Positions 1 to 7,809 of a stretch of 21,631 nucleotides of DNA are shown one piece after another. Made by a program: the position numbers and the translations under genes. The notes below the pieces were generated by a model. It had not been told where the DNA came from and made no database searches. It saw only the letters and a list, made by a program, of their open reading frames with translations. The stretch comes from CAYOEV01 sp964403075 (GTDB lineage: Bacteria > Bacteroidota > Bacteroidia > Cytophagales > Cyclobacteriaceae): positions 1 through 21,631 of the forward strand of contig CAYOEV010000034.1 of assembly GCA_964403075.1 (NCBI GenBank), written 5' to 3'. Within the stretch, counting starts at the first letter, position 1. Each line of letters starts with the position of its first letter.

Positions 1-41
1 GTTTTCAAGACCGCCGCATTCGACCACTCTGCCACTCCTCT
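1..41 (-). tRNA. tRNA-Ser (anticodon UGA), 3' part beyond the window
   Basis: On the minus strand this is the 5' half of a serine tRNA. Visible are the acceptor strand ending at the TG of positions 8-9, a D arm with stem GCA/TGC around the AGTGGTCGAA loop, and the start of the anticodon arm GCGGT-CTTGAAA-AC, with anticodon TGA at plus positions 5-7. The long variable arm, T arm and acceptor 3' strand lie outside the window. It would read UCN codons. The exact 5' base (about position 41) is inferred by counting back from the D stem. Confidence 0.9.
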
Positions 42-346
42 GGGTAGTCTTTTACTTTATCATGACCATCAAAGATTGAAAAGCATTGACCTGCACCTAG
101 CGTGCGTAGTGGTGCCTCACAAAGTATCTTCTGTCTGATAAGTATGGTCCAAAACCTATTCACGCATACTCGCCGGTGGCTGTTCGAACACCATTTACCA
201 TTCCACCGAGCGGATCATTCAAATTCGGAACGCAAAAATAGGAAAATTCTTGTGTATCGCCAGTTCTTTAAGAAAAACCTTGGCCCAAACGGATGTAGTC
301 GTGCCGTTTGAATGGATTCTTTTTATTTTGTATTAAATAGAACTGT
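42..346. other. intergenic stretch, no gene recognised
   Basis: About 300 bases between the tRNA-Ser and the hydroxylase gene. One short plus-strand open frame (102-311) is present, but its translation has no domain, signal peptide or plausible composition, so it is not called. No convincing promoter pair, terminator or repeat was seen. The tRNA is transcribed leftward, so its promoter should lie in the left part of this stretch. Confidence 0.5.
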
Positions 347-1183
347 ATGACTCAGGATCCTGATTTTCTGCTACGTGTATTGGCCATCAGCCTGTTACGC
401 TATGTACTGGTGGCTGGGGTGGCTTACGCGGTTTTTTACGTCATCTATAAAAAGTACTGGCAACCTCTCAAACTGCAGGCACGGTTTCCACATGCGACGG
501 ATTATTGGCGAGAGATCGGCTACTCCTTGTTAACGGTGGCTATTTTTACCAGCGTGGCCATTGCCATCTTCACCACTCCTTTGAGAGGCAACACCTTGGC
601 ATACGATACGATTCATGACTTTGGCTGGCCGTATTGGGTAGTGAGCATCCTGCTCATGGTATTACTGCACGATACGTACTTCTATTGGTTTCATCGGCTG
701 ATGCACCATCCATGGATATACCGCCGGGTACACCGGGTGCATCACCAATCGACCAATCCCTCTCCCTGGGTGGCATACGCTTTTCATCCTTTGGAGGCAG
801 TGATTGAAGCCGGTGTCATTTTTCCGATTGTTTTTTTTATTCCCTACCACCGTTCGGCCTTGTTCATTTTTTTATTTTTTATGATTGTCTACAATGTCTA
901 TGGGCATCTGGGTTATGAACTTTATCCCAAAGGGTTCAACAAAACCCGGGTGGGTCATTGGCTGAACACCTCGGTAAATCACAACCAGCACCACGAAAAA
1001 TTTACTGGCAATTATGGCTTGTACTTTCTTTTTTGGGACCGTTGGATGGGGACCATACGGGCGGATTATGATGAAGCATTTATCCAATCGGATAAAAAAC
1101 GGGCGGGACCTCATTTGGCGAACGAGCCTCCACCAACCCTCAATGACAGTCAGCGGCTGGTGGCAAGTGATGAAAGGAATTAA
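347..1183 (+). CDS. fatty acid hydroxylase / sterol desaturase family membrane protein
   Basis: A 278-residue integral membrane protein of the fatty acid hydroxylase superfamily, non-heme diiron enzymes that hydroxylate or desaturate lipids (sterols, carotenoids, fatty acids). The histidine clusters that bind the two irons are all visible: H108-x7-H116-x3-H120-H121 (HDTYFYWFHRLMHH), H129-x2-H132-H133 (HRVHH), H147 in FHPLE, H187, and H212-x2-H215-H216 (HNQHH). Hydrophobic segments lie near residues 8-34, 57-76, 95-108 and 152-184. The substrate cannot be read from sequence; Bacteroidota members include carotenoid hydroxylases and uncharacterised sterol desaturase homologues. The gene stands alone, between the tRNA-Ser and the minus-strand response regulator. 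The start ATG fits the length of the family. A possible terminator hairpin follows. Confidence 0.88.
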   Translation: MTQDPDFLLRVLAISLLRYVLVAGVAYAVFYVIYKKYWQPLKLQARFPHATDYWREIGYSLLTVAIFTSVAIAIFTTPLRGNTLAYDTIHDFGWPYWVVSILLMVLLHDTYFYWFHRLMHHPWIYRRVHRVHHQSTNPSPWVAYAFHPLEAVIEAGVIFPIVFFIPYHRSALFIFLFFMIVYNVYGHLGYELYPKGFNKTRVGHWLNTSVNHNQHHEKFTGNYGLYFLFWDRWMGTIRADYDEAFIQSDKKRAGPHLANEPPPTLNDSQRLVASDERN

Positions 1184-1235
1184 AGTTCAATCGCATCGTG
1201 GGCACCTGTGAGCACCTCGCCCCCCTCCCCAAGCT

Positions 1236-1273
1236 AAAAAAATGATGGTTTTAATGGCCAATCATCATTTTTT
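1236..1273 (+). terminator. AT-rich hairpin, probable terminator
   Basis: A perfect 11-bp inverted repeat: left arm AAAAAATGATG at 1237-1247, right arm CATCATTTTTT at 1263-1273, loop of 15 nt. It lies about 50 bp after the stop of the hydroxylase gene and has A and T tracts on its two sides, so it could act on either strand. The stem has few G-C pairs, so efficiency is uncertain. Confidence 0.5.
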
Positions 1274-1408
1274 CCAAAGGTGTGACATGGGTCATCCTTG
1301 TAGGAGGTAAGCAACTCCTTCATTACCCATTGACAGATTCGCTAGGGGTATAAATGAAAGTAAAAAATGACCGCAACAGCTGTGGGACATGTAGTCCATA
1401 ACATTGGA

Positions 1409-1765
1409 CTAACCTTGGATAAAGCTGCTTATTTCCGGTTTGCTAAATGGTTTTTTGAAACAGCCCACGACCAACTTAGCATCGAGTGCCTCTTCAATTT
1501 CAGGATTGTACAAGTGTCCCGTTAAAAGGCCGTATCTGATAGCTGGATTTTGTATCTGTGCTTTTCTAACGAAATCCAGACCATTCATTACCGGCATGGC
1601 CACGTCCGATAACACCAGTTCAATGTCTTCTCTTTTTAAGATGTCGAGTGCCTCTTCTCCAGATTGAGCGGTAATAATTTCAGCCTGTTCGTCAAAGGTC
1701 ATTTTGAATAGCAAGAGGTTTATTTCCTCGTCATCCACATATAAGACCTTCTTTCTTTCTTCCAT
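1409..1765 (-). CDS. single-domain response regulator (REC only)
   Basis: A 118-residue CheY-like receiver domain with no output domain. The acidic pair D11/D12 (VDDEE) and phospho-acceptor D54 (LVLSDVAMP) are present, with switch residue T82 (LLTGH) and K105 before P106 (FKKPF). As a stand-alone receiver it would act by protein-protein contact or as a phosphorelay intermediate, not by binding DNA directly. It lies 111 bp downstream of the sensor kinase on the same strand, so that kinase is its likely partner. The start ATG is supported by an unusually good ribosome binding site for this organism (AAGGAG at 1774-1779, 8 nt spacing). The gap holds TAnnTTTG-like elements, so it may also have its own promoter. 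A 6-bp inverted repeat (AGTCCA/TGGACT, 1393-1410) overlaps the stop codon. Confidence 0.9.
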   Translation of the reverse strand: MEERKKVLYVDDEEINLLLFKMTFDEQAEIITAQSGEEALDILKREDIELVLSDVAMPVMNGLDFVRKAQIQNPAIRYGLLTGHLYNPEIEEALDAKLVVGCFKKPFSKPEISSFIQG

Positions 1766-1793
1766 GTGACAAACTCCTTTTTTGAATGAGGTA

Positions 1794-1801
1794 CAAAATT
1801 A
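1794..1801 (-). promoter_or_regulatory. possible -7 element for the response regulator
   Basis: On the minus strand this reads TAATTTTG, an exact match to the Bacteroidota -7 consensus TAnnTTTG, 28 bp before the start codon and upstream of the AAGGAG ribosome binding site. No TTTG lies at the expected -33 distance. A second exact match (TATTTTTG) lies at 1849-1856. The region is very AT-rich, so chance matches are possible. Confidence 0.3.
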
Positions 1802-1876
1802 ATACAAAGATTATTAAGAGAATTTTAAATTATGAATGGAATCTAATTCAAAAATAAAATATTATTCGGCAATGTT

Positions 1877-4800
1877 TTATTTGTAAGGCAACCTTAAGGT
1901 AATCTGTGTGCCTTTTCCCAGCTCGGAGGTGATATCCATTTGTCCATGGTGAGCTTCTACTACCTGATGAGCAATGTATAGCCCTAATCCCGTACCCACT
2001 CCGGGAGGTTTTGTTGTAAAGAAGGGGTCGTACAGTTTGTTTAGATTTTCTTTTGGAATTCCCTTTCCATCATCGGCTACTATTACCCGTATATGTCGCT
2101 CTTCCTTGACCAACGATGTATCGATATGCCCGCCTTCGTCTACCGCATGAATTGCATTGCTTAGGAGGTTGGTGAAGAGCTGATGTAGACTCCCCTCATC
2201 GCCCATAATGGTTAGTCCGCGATCTTCAAAGTTCTTGGTCACATTACATTTATCCTTTATTTCATGGTGAAGTATAACGAGGCAATTGTTCAGAATATGG
2301 GATAGTGAACATGCTGATTTTTCCGATTTTTGCGTGCGGCTGAAACGACTTAAGCTGGCAACAATATGTTTCACCCGGTCCACACCCACCTGCATGCTTT
2401 CGACCACCTTAGAGAAATCCTGCTCTAAAATCGTTTCATTGGACTTTTGCTTTTTAATCATCGCATCCAAACTGTAGAGACCTGCCTGTAAAAAATTAAT
2501 GGGGTTATTGATTTCATGTGCCACACCTGCTGTTAAAATACCCAAAGAGGCCATTTTCTCGGTCTGAATCAATTGGTTTTGTGTATTTTGAAGCCTCTCC
2601 AGCGTATCCGCTAACTCCTGTGTGCGCGCATGTACCAAATCTTCGAGTTGGTTTTTGTAGGCATCCAACTCGCTGGTTCTATCATTGACCAAACGCTCCA
2701 ATCGGTTATTTCTACTTTTCCACGCGGCCTTTGCGGATAGGATGCCAACAATGATCAGCAGGCCGCCTCCCAAAATGACCAACAGGATGAATAGGGGTGT
2801 TTGGTAAAAGGGAGCAGCCACATACATCGGCAGGTGTAATGTTGGGCTCCACTGGTAGGTGCCTAGCTTTTTGGCCCGTAGTTCTATTGTCAACGGGCCA
2901 TGTGGCAATTCAGACAATCTGAGGATTTGAGAAGAGGTGGAGGGAGACCAGTTGGCATCCAATTCAGGTATCCGGTAGCTGTATTGTATAAGGTCTGCCG
3001 GAAAAGTAAGACTGGAAAATGTGAACGTTACAAAAGACTTATAAGGCACACGCACCATATTATTTTGCAGGCTGGCGGTTTTTCCATTGACGGTAAGATT
3101 CAGGAGGGTGGGAGTGGCGGATACGTCTTTAGAGGGCCCTTTGTAATCAGCTACTGCCACACCTCTGGCGGTGCCCGCCCAAATTTTGTTGTTGGCGATA
3201 ACAACTCCTTCTTCATTCACTGTATTGACAGGCAGGCCATTTTGCTCGTTGAACTGAGTCAATTCTTGTGTAGACAGGTGGTAACGAAATAAACCCAATG
3301 ACGAGGCGAACCACAAGTATGGTGGTTCCAGTACCAAAGCGTTAATGGTCAGATTGCTTGTTTCCCTATTGAACCCTACTGGCATCAGTGTGTCTGCGGT
3401 CTGCACATAAAGGCCCTGATTGGAAGCTACCCAAATGTTGTTTTCGTGTTTAACGAGGTCGTTGACCAGAAAAGTTGTAGCCTCATTATTAAGTGGTGTA
3501 TTTATTTTCACGAACCGATCGGCCTCCCTGGGTTTAAAAAACAATATGTCTTCGCGATCTGCCGACCCAACATATAGTCCCTCTTCATTTTCGAAGACCG
3601 CGGTTACTTCTATGGGGAGTCCCTCATTCAAGCCATAGTCGTTTACCTTTCCTGTTTCAGGATCGAAGGCCCGAAGGCCTGTGGCAGCTTCCTGTGTGAG
3701 CCAAAGCTTTCCACCATGGTCTTTGAAAATTGTAAAAATATAACGGCCGTATGAGCTAAAGTCGACACGTCGGATGAGCTGGCCATTGCGTATTTCCCAA
3801 AGTTCACTTTCGTTGTTTACCCACAAAGAACCTTTTGAGTATGCGCCGGAAAGGAAATAACCTGGATGCTTAAGCAATAGCGCTGCAGACTCTTTTTCGG
3901 TATCAATTTGCCATATTTCTTCTTTCCCCAATACATAAATAATTCCTTGATCGGCGTTGTGAACCAGGGCTTCGGTGAACAGCTCACCATCATTGGAAGA
4001 CACCATCAGATCTGACCTGAATGGGGGACGGTTTAGTTGCAAGACACCTGCTGAAACCGTAGATAGCCATATGGTTTCATCGCGACTTTGATACGCCTGG
4101 TTGCTTGAAACGTTTGCCTCCGCTATTTTGGATACAGTTCCGGTTTGTAATTGGTAAAGCAGGGACGTACTTTGTTCCGTGGTGATCAACAGCTGAGAAG
4201 AATCGAGGGCCAAAATATCTGAGATTTTCTTTGCATCTGTGTCTAGACGATTTGCCAGGATGTCATTTCGGCCTAGGGTCACCTCGTAAAGCCCGTTGAT
4301 AGTTCCTGCCCAGTATTTTCCCATGGCTTCCTTAAATACCAGCAGATTGCGAAGACTGGAGCCAAGGGTTTTTAATGTCTGAATACCTCCTGTGGCATGA
4401 CTGTAGCGGTAAAGATTACCGGAGTAGGAGGCAATGAGTAACGTGCTGTCTGATTCTGACACAAATTGGAAGGACCGTGCAAAGTTGCCGGAATAATCTT
4501 CCCTGCCAAAATGGTATCGATTCCATTGACCATTAGGCAATAAGCGAACGATCGATTGCGGCTCCGCTATCCAGATTACGCCCCTTTCATCTTCATACAA
4601 TTGCTTGGGGTACCACAAAGCCTCATCAGACTGTGTTCTGAGGCCAGGAATCATATTGTCAAAATAAGCGGTATCGGTTTGTGACTTGATTTCAGCCAGT
4701 CCGAGGTCGTGTACCACCAACAGTCGACCTTTGTTGGTAACTAAAAAATCTTTGATGAGCCGGCTTGACAAGGCATCCCGGTATGATTTGAAGTCGTGGC

Positions 4801-4993
4801 CGTCGTAGCGGATCAGGCCGTCGTCGGATCCGATCCAAATGAACCCGATGGAGTCTTGTGCAATGCACTTGATAAAGTCTGTTCGTAATCCATCTCTGGC
4901 TCGAAAAGATTGACTAAAAAAAGATTGCCCTTGTCCAATGAAGGTCGAACACAGCAGGCATAGGACTGCATACGTACGTATGATTGGTGACAT
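1877..4993 (-). CDS. propeller-type sensor histidine kinase (Reg_prop, Y_Y_Y, HisKA, HATPase)
   Basis: A 1038-residue membrane sensor kinase. A signal peptide spans about residues 1-23. Two-component-regulator propeller repeats follow to about 620 (for example FIWIGSDDGLIRYDG near 51, IWVASNQGLYV near 520, LWFASSLGLFRY near 560), then a Y_Y_Y domain about 640-725 (YSYRIPELDANWSP), one membrane helix about 732-757, a coiled coil about 760-812, and a HisKA domain with H826 in TAGVAHEINNPINF. The HATPase domain shows the N box around N946 (NLLSNAIHA), G1 box DDGKG at 974-978 and G2 box GTGLGL near 1000-1005. All catalytic motifs are intact. Unlike full hybrid sensors of Bacteroidota it has no receiver or AraC domain; the receiver is encoded next door. 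The start ATG at 4993 was chosen because it gives a signal peptide; longer upstream readings would overlap lysA. The ligand is unknown. Confidence 0.9.
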   Translation of the reverse strand: MSPIIRTYAVLCLLCSTFIGQGQSFFSQSFRARDGLRTDFIKCIAQDSIGFIWIGSDDGLIRYDGHDFKSYRDALSSRLIKDFLVTNKGRLLVVHDLGLAEIKSQTDTAYFDNMIPGLRTQSDEALWYPKQLYEDERGVIWIAEPQSIVRLLPNGQWNRYHFGREDYSGNFARSFQFVSESDSTLLIASYSGNLYRYSHATGGIQTLKTLGSSLRNLLVFKEAMGKYWAGTINGLYEVTLGRNDILANRLDTDAKKISDILALDSSQLLITTEQSTSLLYQLQTGTVSKIAEANVSSNQAYQSRDETIWLSTVSAGVLQLNRPPFRSDLMVSSNDGELFTEALVHNADQGIIYVLGKEEIWQIDTEKESAALLLKHPGYFLSGAYSKGSLWVNNESELWEIRNGQLIRRVDFSSYGRYIFTIFKDHGGKLWLTQEAATGLRAFDPETGKVNDYGLNEGLPIEVTAVFENEEGLYVGSADREDILFFKPREADRFVKINTPLNNEATTFLVNDLVKHENNIWVASNQGLYVQTADTLMPVGFNRETSNLTINALVLEPPYLWFASSLGLFRYHLSTQELTQFNEQNGLPVNTVNEEGVVIANNKIWAGTARGVAVADYKGPSKDVSATPTLLNLTVNGKTASLQNNMVRVPYKSFVTFTFSSLTFPADLIQYSYRIPELDANWSPSTSSQILRLSELPHGPLTIELRAKKLGTYQWSPTLHLPMYVAAPFYQTPLFILLVILGGGLLIIVGILSAKAAWKSRNNRLERLVNDRTSELDAYKNQLEDLVHARTQELADTLERLQNTQNQLIQTEKMASLGILTAGVAHEINNPINFLQAGLYSLDAMIKKQKSNETILEQDFSKVVESMQVGVDRVKHIVASLSRFSRTQKSEKSACSLSHILNNCLVILHHEIKDKCNVTKNFEDRGLTIMGDEGSLHQLFTNLLSNAIHAVDEGGHIDTSLVKEERHIRVIVADDGKGIPKENLNKLYDPFFTTKPPGVGTGLGLYIAHQVVEAHHGQMDITSELGKGTQITLRLPYK

Positions 4994-5176
4994 TTGTACA
5001 ATCGCGCGAGAGAAGTAAGCTAATGGAAATAAAAATACCGAATGTTGAAAGACATGAGACAAATCGTCATATTTTTGTTGGTGTTTTTTCTTCCTTACGA
5101 ACAAACTGAACCATTTCAGTGGAAGCAGCACCAATTTCCAGATAGTGCCGTTTGTAAATGTATATCTTTTTAAAAC

Positions 5177-6403
5177 ATGACTATTTCCAACGCCCTTTTC
5201 CAGAAGATTGCCAACGAGTTTGATACACCTACCTACATTTACGACGCAGCGGCCATCAGTGAGAATTACAAACGTTTTACGCAATCTTTCAATGTAAAAA
5301 ACCTTAAAGTGCATTACGCATGTAAAGCACTCAGTAACCGCGCCATTCTTCAACTGATGCAAGCGATGGGTGCAGGATTGGATTGCGTAAGCATTGAGGA
5401 GGTCCAATTGGGTTTACGAGCGGGCTTTTTACCGGAAAATATTTTGTTTACACCCAATAACATCTCTGAGGAAGAATACGAGGTGGCCGTTGAGTTGGGG
5501 GTGAAAGTGAATGTCGACAATCTGCACATGCTTGAATACTTCGGCATTCATCATCCCGAAGTGCCCATTTACGTACGTATCAATCCACACCTGATGGCAG
5601 GTGGTAATGCCAATATTTCGGTGGGTCACATCGATTCGAAATTTGGCATATCTATCCATCAACTTCCCCACATTGTGCGCATTGTGAAGCATTTCAATAT
5701 ACCTGTGCAGGGCATACATGTACATACCGGTTCAGATATCCTGGATGCAGACATTTTTATTAAGGCGGCTGAATTGATTTTTTCTGTTGTGGAAAAATTC
5801 GATTCGGTATCGCATATAGATTTTGGCAGTGGTTTTAAAGTGGCTTACAAGCCAGGAGATTTACAAACAGATATGAAGTCTTTCGGCGAACGGTTTAGTG
5901 AGTCTTTCAACGCCTTTTGTGCACGCATGGGGAAAGATTATACGCTGGAGTTTGAGCCGGGCAAATACATGGTTAGCAATGCGGGTTATTTCCTCACCTC
6001 GGTAAATCTCATCAAGCAAACGACCTCCTGCACTTTTGTGGGGGTCGATTCCGGTTTTAATCATTTCATCCGGCCCATGTTTTACAATGCCTACCATGAA
6101 ATTGTAAATATTTCGCATCCCGATGGTGCGCCTAAGGTGTATAGTGTGGTAGGGTATGTATGTGAAACGGATACATTTGCTTCTGACCGAATACTAACTG
6201 AGGTCCGTAAGGGAGACCTTTTGGTTTTTAAGAATGCAGGGGCTTATTGTGCAACGATGGCCTCCAATTACAATTCACGATTCCGTCCCGCCGAGGTGCT
6301 GGTGCTGGATGGCCAGCCACATCTTATACGCAGGCGTGAATCACTGGAAGATCTCATTAAAAATGAGGTACCCCTGCAAATACCGGAGCTACAGAGCAGT
6401 TAA
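5177..6403 (+). CDS. lysA: diaminopimelate decarboxylase
   Basis: A 408-residue fold-III PLP decarboxylase that converts meso-diaminopimelate to L-lysine, the last step of lysine biosynthesis, in the cytoplasm. The PLP Schiff-base lysine is K50 in YACKALSN. Other family landmarks are HVHTGSD (181-187), the glycine-rich phosphate loop GSGFKVAYKPGD (217-228), EPGKY (260-264), the substrate loop with IRPMFYNAYHEI (298-309), the catalytic C329-E330-x2-D332 (CETD), and the C-terminal GAYC (355-358). Length and order are normal. The EPGK variant in place of EPGR is, from memory, common in Bacteroidota. Carboxynorspermidine decarboxylase is the main alternative, but the IRPxxYxAYHEI loop favours LysA. 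The gene is divergent from the kinase (183 bp between) and its last 15 bases overlap the convergent lipoprotein gene. Confidence 0.9.
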   Translation: MTISNALFQKIANEFDTPTYIYDAAAISENYKRFTQSFNVKNLKVHYACKALSNRAILQLMQAMGAGLDCVSIEEVQLGLRAGFLPENILFTPNNISEEEYEVAVELGVKVNVDNLHMLEYFGIHHPEVPIYVRINPHLMAGGNANISVGHIDSKFGISIHQLPHIVRIVKHFNIPVQGIHVHTGSDILDADIFIKAAELIFSVVEKFDSVSHIDFGSGFKVAYKPGDLQTDMKSFGERFSESFNAFCARMGKDYTLEFEPGKYMVSNAGYFLTSVNLIKQTTSCTFVGVDSGFNHFIRPMFYNAYHEIVNISHPDGAPKVYSVVGYVCETDTFASDRILTEVRKGDLLVFKNAGAYCATMASNYNSRFRPAEVLVLDGQPHLIRRRESLEDLIKNEVPLQIPELQSS

Positions 6404-6928
6404 TTCAGAGGTCATGTAGAAATCTTCGCCGACCTTAATGGCCACGTAGTAAATGTGGTCCCGGTGCTCTGCATCTAAGGGAATGTACACTTCATACAAT
6501 TCGAGCGGATCGTACAGTTCTTTTTTATAGGGAATCACCACCATTTCTTCCACCTGAATCATGTTTGCGTGGATGTCATGCGTTCGTAAAAAATTGACGG
6601 TTTGATCAAAATAATGCTGTTCCTCCTTAAGCGTGAAACCGTATTCTTCCATGAACCGTCGGCGGCGATCGCTATCTTTAATTTTGGCTGCCTGGTCTTC
6701 TTCCATGGGCTTTTGCATGGTATGGCTGAGGTAATCGGAATAATCATTTTCCTCAAGCATACGGATGAAACTGCGCGTGAGTCCTTCGATGGTATCAAAG
6801 CCACGAATCGTATCTTGAAGAATATCCACGTAAACTTTCTCCGGTTTTTCCTTTTGCTGTTCTGGTTTGGAATCACACCCAAACAGCAGGACCATGGCTG
6901 TAACTGACAGTAAAAAAAACCGTTTCAT
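6389..6928 (-). CDS. hypothetical lipoprotein, 179 residues
   Basis: No family recognised. The N-terminus MKRFFLLSVTAMVLLFGC is a lipoprotein signal peptide with the lipidated cysteine at C18, followed by a Ser/Lys/Glu linker (DSKPEQQKEKPEK). The rest is acidic and mixed alpha/beta, with a charged helical stretch near residues 66-92 (KPMEEDQAAKIKDSDRRRR) and strand-like segments toward the end (EMVVIPYKK, HIYYVAIKVGEDFY). It probably sits on the periplasmic or outer surface of a membrane. It starts 32 bp after the stop of the alkyltransferase gene on the same strand and may be co-transcribed with it. Its last 15 bases overlap the convergent end of lysA. Confidence 0.75.
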   Translation of the reverse strand: MKRFFLLSVTAMVLLFGCDSKPEQQKEKPEKVYVDILQDTIRGFDTIEGLTRSFIRMLEENDYSDYLSHTMQKPMEEDQAAKIKDSDRRRRFMEEYGFTLKEEQHYFDQTVNFLRTHDIHANMIQVEEMVVIPYKKELYDPLELYEVYIPLDAEHRDHIYYVAIKVGEDFYMTSELTAL

Positions 6929-6960
6929 AGAAGCTTATTTCGTGCTAAATTATTTAAAAA

Positions 6961-7461
6961 TCATGAATGGCTGAATTCGTGCTTCAATAGCCAATGTTTG
7001 CGTTCCAATCCGCCGCTGTAACCGGTGGCCTGTCCGTTGCTGCTTATGACGCGGTGACAAGGCACCAATAACAGTATCGGATTGGCACCATTTGCCGCCC
7101 CCACGGCTTGCTGTGCTTTAGGTTGCCCAATGGACTGTGCCAACTGAAGATAAGATCGTGTCTGTCCGAAAGGTATATGTTGCAACGCCTTCCATACGGA
7201 TTTTTGAAAGTCGGTGCCCATCAATTGTATGGGCACATCGAAAATTTTCAACTCCCCCGAAAAGTAAGCTTTCAACGTTTGGTTGAGTAGGTTAAAAACC
7301 GGCAGCTCTTGCTGAAGGATTTGTTTGGCACCGGGAAACATGCGCTGAATCTGTTGCTGTGCGCGTGGTGAGATGAAATTCAGGTAGCAAATAAATTCAC
7401 CGTTGGCGACGGCTAGGGCTTCACCTAACGGCGTTTCTATGGTGGTACAGTTAATAACCAT
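6961..7461 (-). CDS. ogt: methylated-DNA--protein-cysteine S-methyltransferase
   Basis: A 166-residue suicide DNA-repair enzyme that moves the alkyl group from O6-alkylguanine (and O4-alkylthymine) to its own cysteine. The active site PCHRV has C135, preceded by the helix-turn-helix region (FQKSVWKALQHIPFGQTRSY, about 85-104) and the helix AVGAANGANP (119-128), and followed by GYSGGLERKHWLLKHE (147-162). An N-terminal ribonuclease-like domain of about 80 residues is present, as in Ogt/MGMT; there is no Ada-type regulatory domain. The residue before AVG is Gln where many homologues have Arg. The start ATG gives the standard MVINxTxIETPLG opening. It lies in a minus-strand run with the lipoprotein gene and perhaps the small ORF upstream. 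Confidence 0.92.
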   Translation of the reverse strand: MVINCTTIETPLGEALAVANGEFICYLNFISPRAQQQIQRMFPGAKQILQQELPVFNLLNQTLKAYFSGELKIFDVPIQLMGTDFQKSVWKALQHIPFGQTRSYLQLAQSIGQPKAQQAVGAANGANPILLLVPCHRVISSNGQATGYSGGLERKHWLLKHEFSHS

Positions 7462-7489
7462 GACAGTCTGCCAAGTCTATCGATTTTAT

Positions 7490-7663
7490 TCAATCTATGA
7501 TTCTTTCTGTGACGTTTATTTTTTGGATGTTCATGTAGTAAACCTGGTTCGAAGGCTCAATCAAGAATGATTTTGGTGTAGTCAGATCCAAACAAAACAG
7601 ATGATAGGCCTTTTGAAAGACGGCAGTTCCTGTAAACTCCCTGATGGTGAAATACTTGGTCAT
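7490..7663 (-). CDS. possible small ORF of 57 residues, unknown
   Basis: A short open frame beginning MTKYFTIREFTGTAVF and ending KINVTERIID. It ends 28 bp before the ogt start, on the same strand, so it would fit into the ogt run. Composition and codon use look protein-like, and the frame stays open for another 21 codons upstream without an ATG, back to a stop. No signal peptide, domain or known family is visible. A second overlapping frame, also ATG-started (about 7554-7718), is similarly short, so neither can be chosen firmly. It could be a real small protein, the 3' remnant of a decayed gene, or chance. Confidence 0.3.
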   Translation of the reverse strand: MTKYFTIREFTGTAVFQKAYHLFCLDLTTPKSFLIEPSNQVYYMNIQKINVTERIID

Positions 7664-7770
7664 CGGTGAGGCCTCCGGTAAAAGTGCCCACGCAGCAGTC
7701 CCCCCAATAACTGTCCAAAGGGTTCATTTACGTAACTATTTCGTCACCTCCTCCCGGCCTGCAAGAAAGT

Positions 7771-7804
7771 AAAAAACCGATGGCACCATGTTTTTTATGC
7801 CGGT
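7771..7804 (-). terminator. terminator after the AGCS symporter gene
   Basis: Directly downstream of the symporter stop. Reading the minus strand, ACCGGCA pairs with TGCC...GGT around a loop and is followed by TTTTTT (plus A tract 7771-7776). An alternative fold pairs AAAAAAC (7771-7777) with GTTTTTT (7790-7796), enclosing ATGG/CCAT, so it may terminate on either strand. Confidence 0.6.
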
Positions 7805-7809
7805 CTGAA

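Noticed and set aside
102..311. 69-residue plus-strand open frame after the tRNA
   Set aside because: No signal peptide, domain, ribosome binding site or neighbour support; composition looks non-coding.
1384..1410. Terminator behind the response regulator
   Set aside because: Two short competing inverted repeats overlap the stop codon, but there is no T tract on the minus strand.
5151..5170. lysA promoter TTTG plus TATCTTTT
   Set aside because: The spacing is only 8 bp, far too short for the Bacteroidota promoter.
4994..5407. Longer N-terminus of the sensor kinase
   Set aside because: It would overlap the 5' part of lysA on the other strand and bury the clear signal peptide that starts at 4993.
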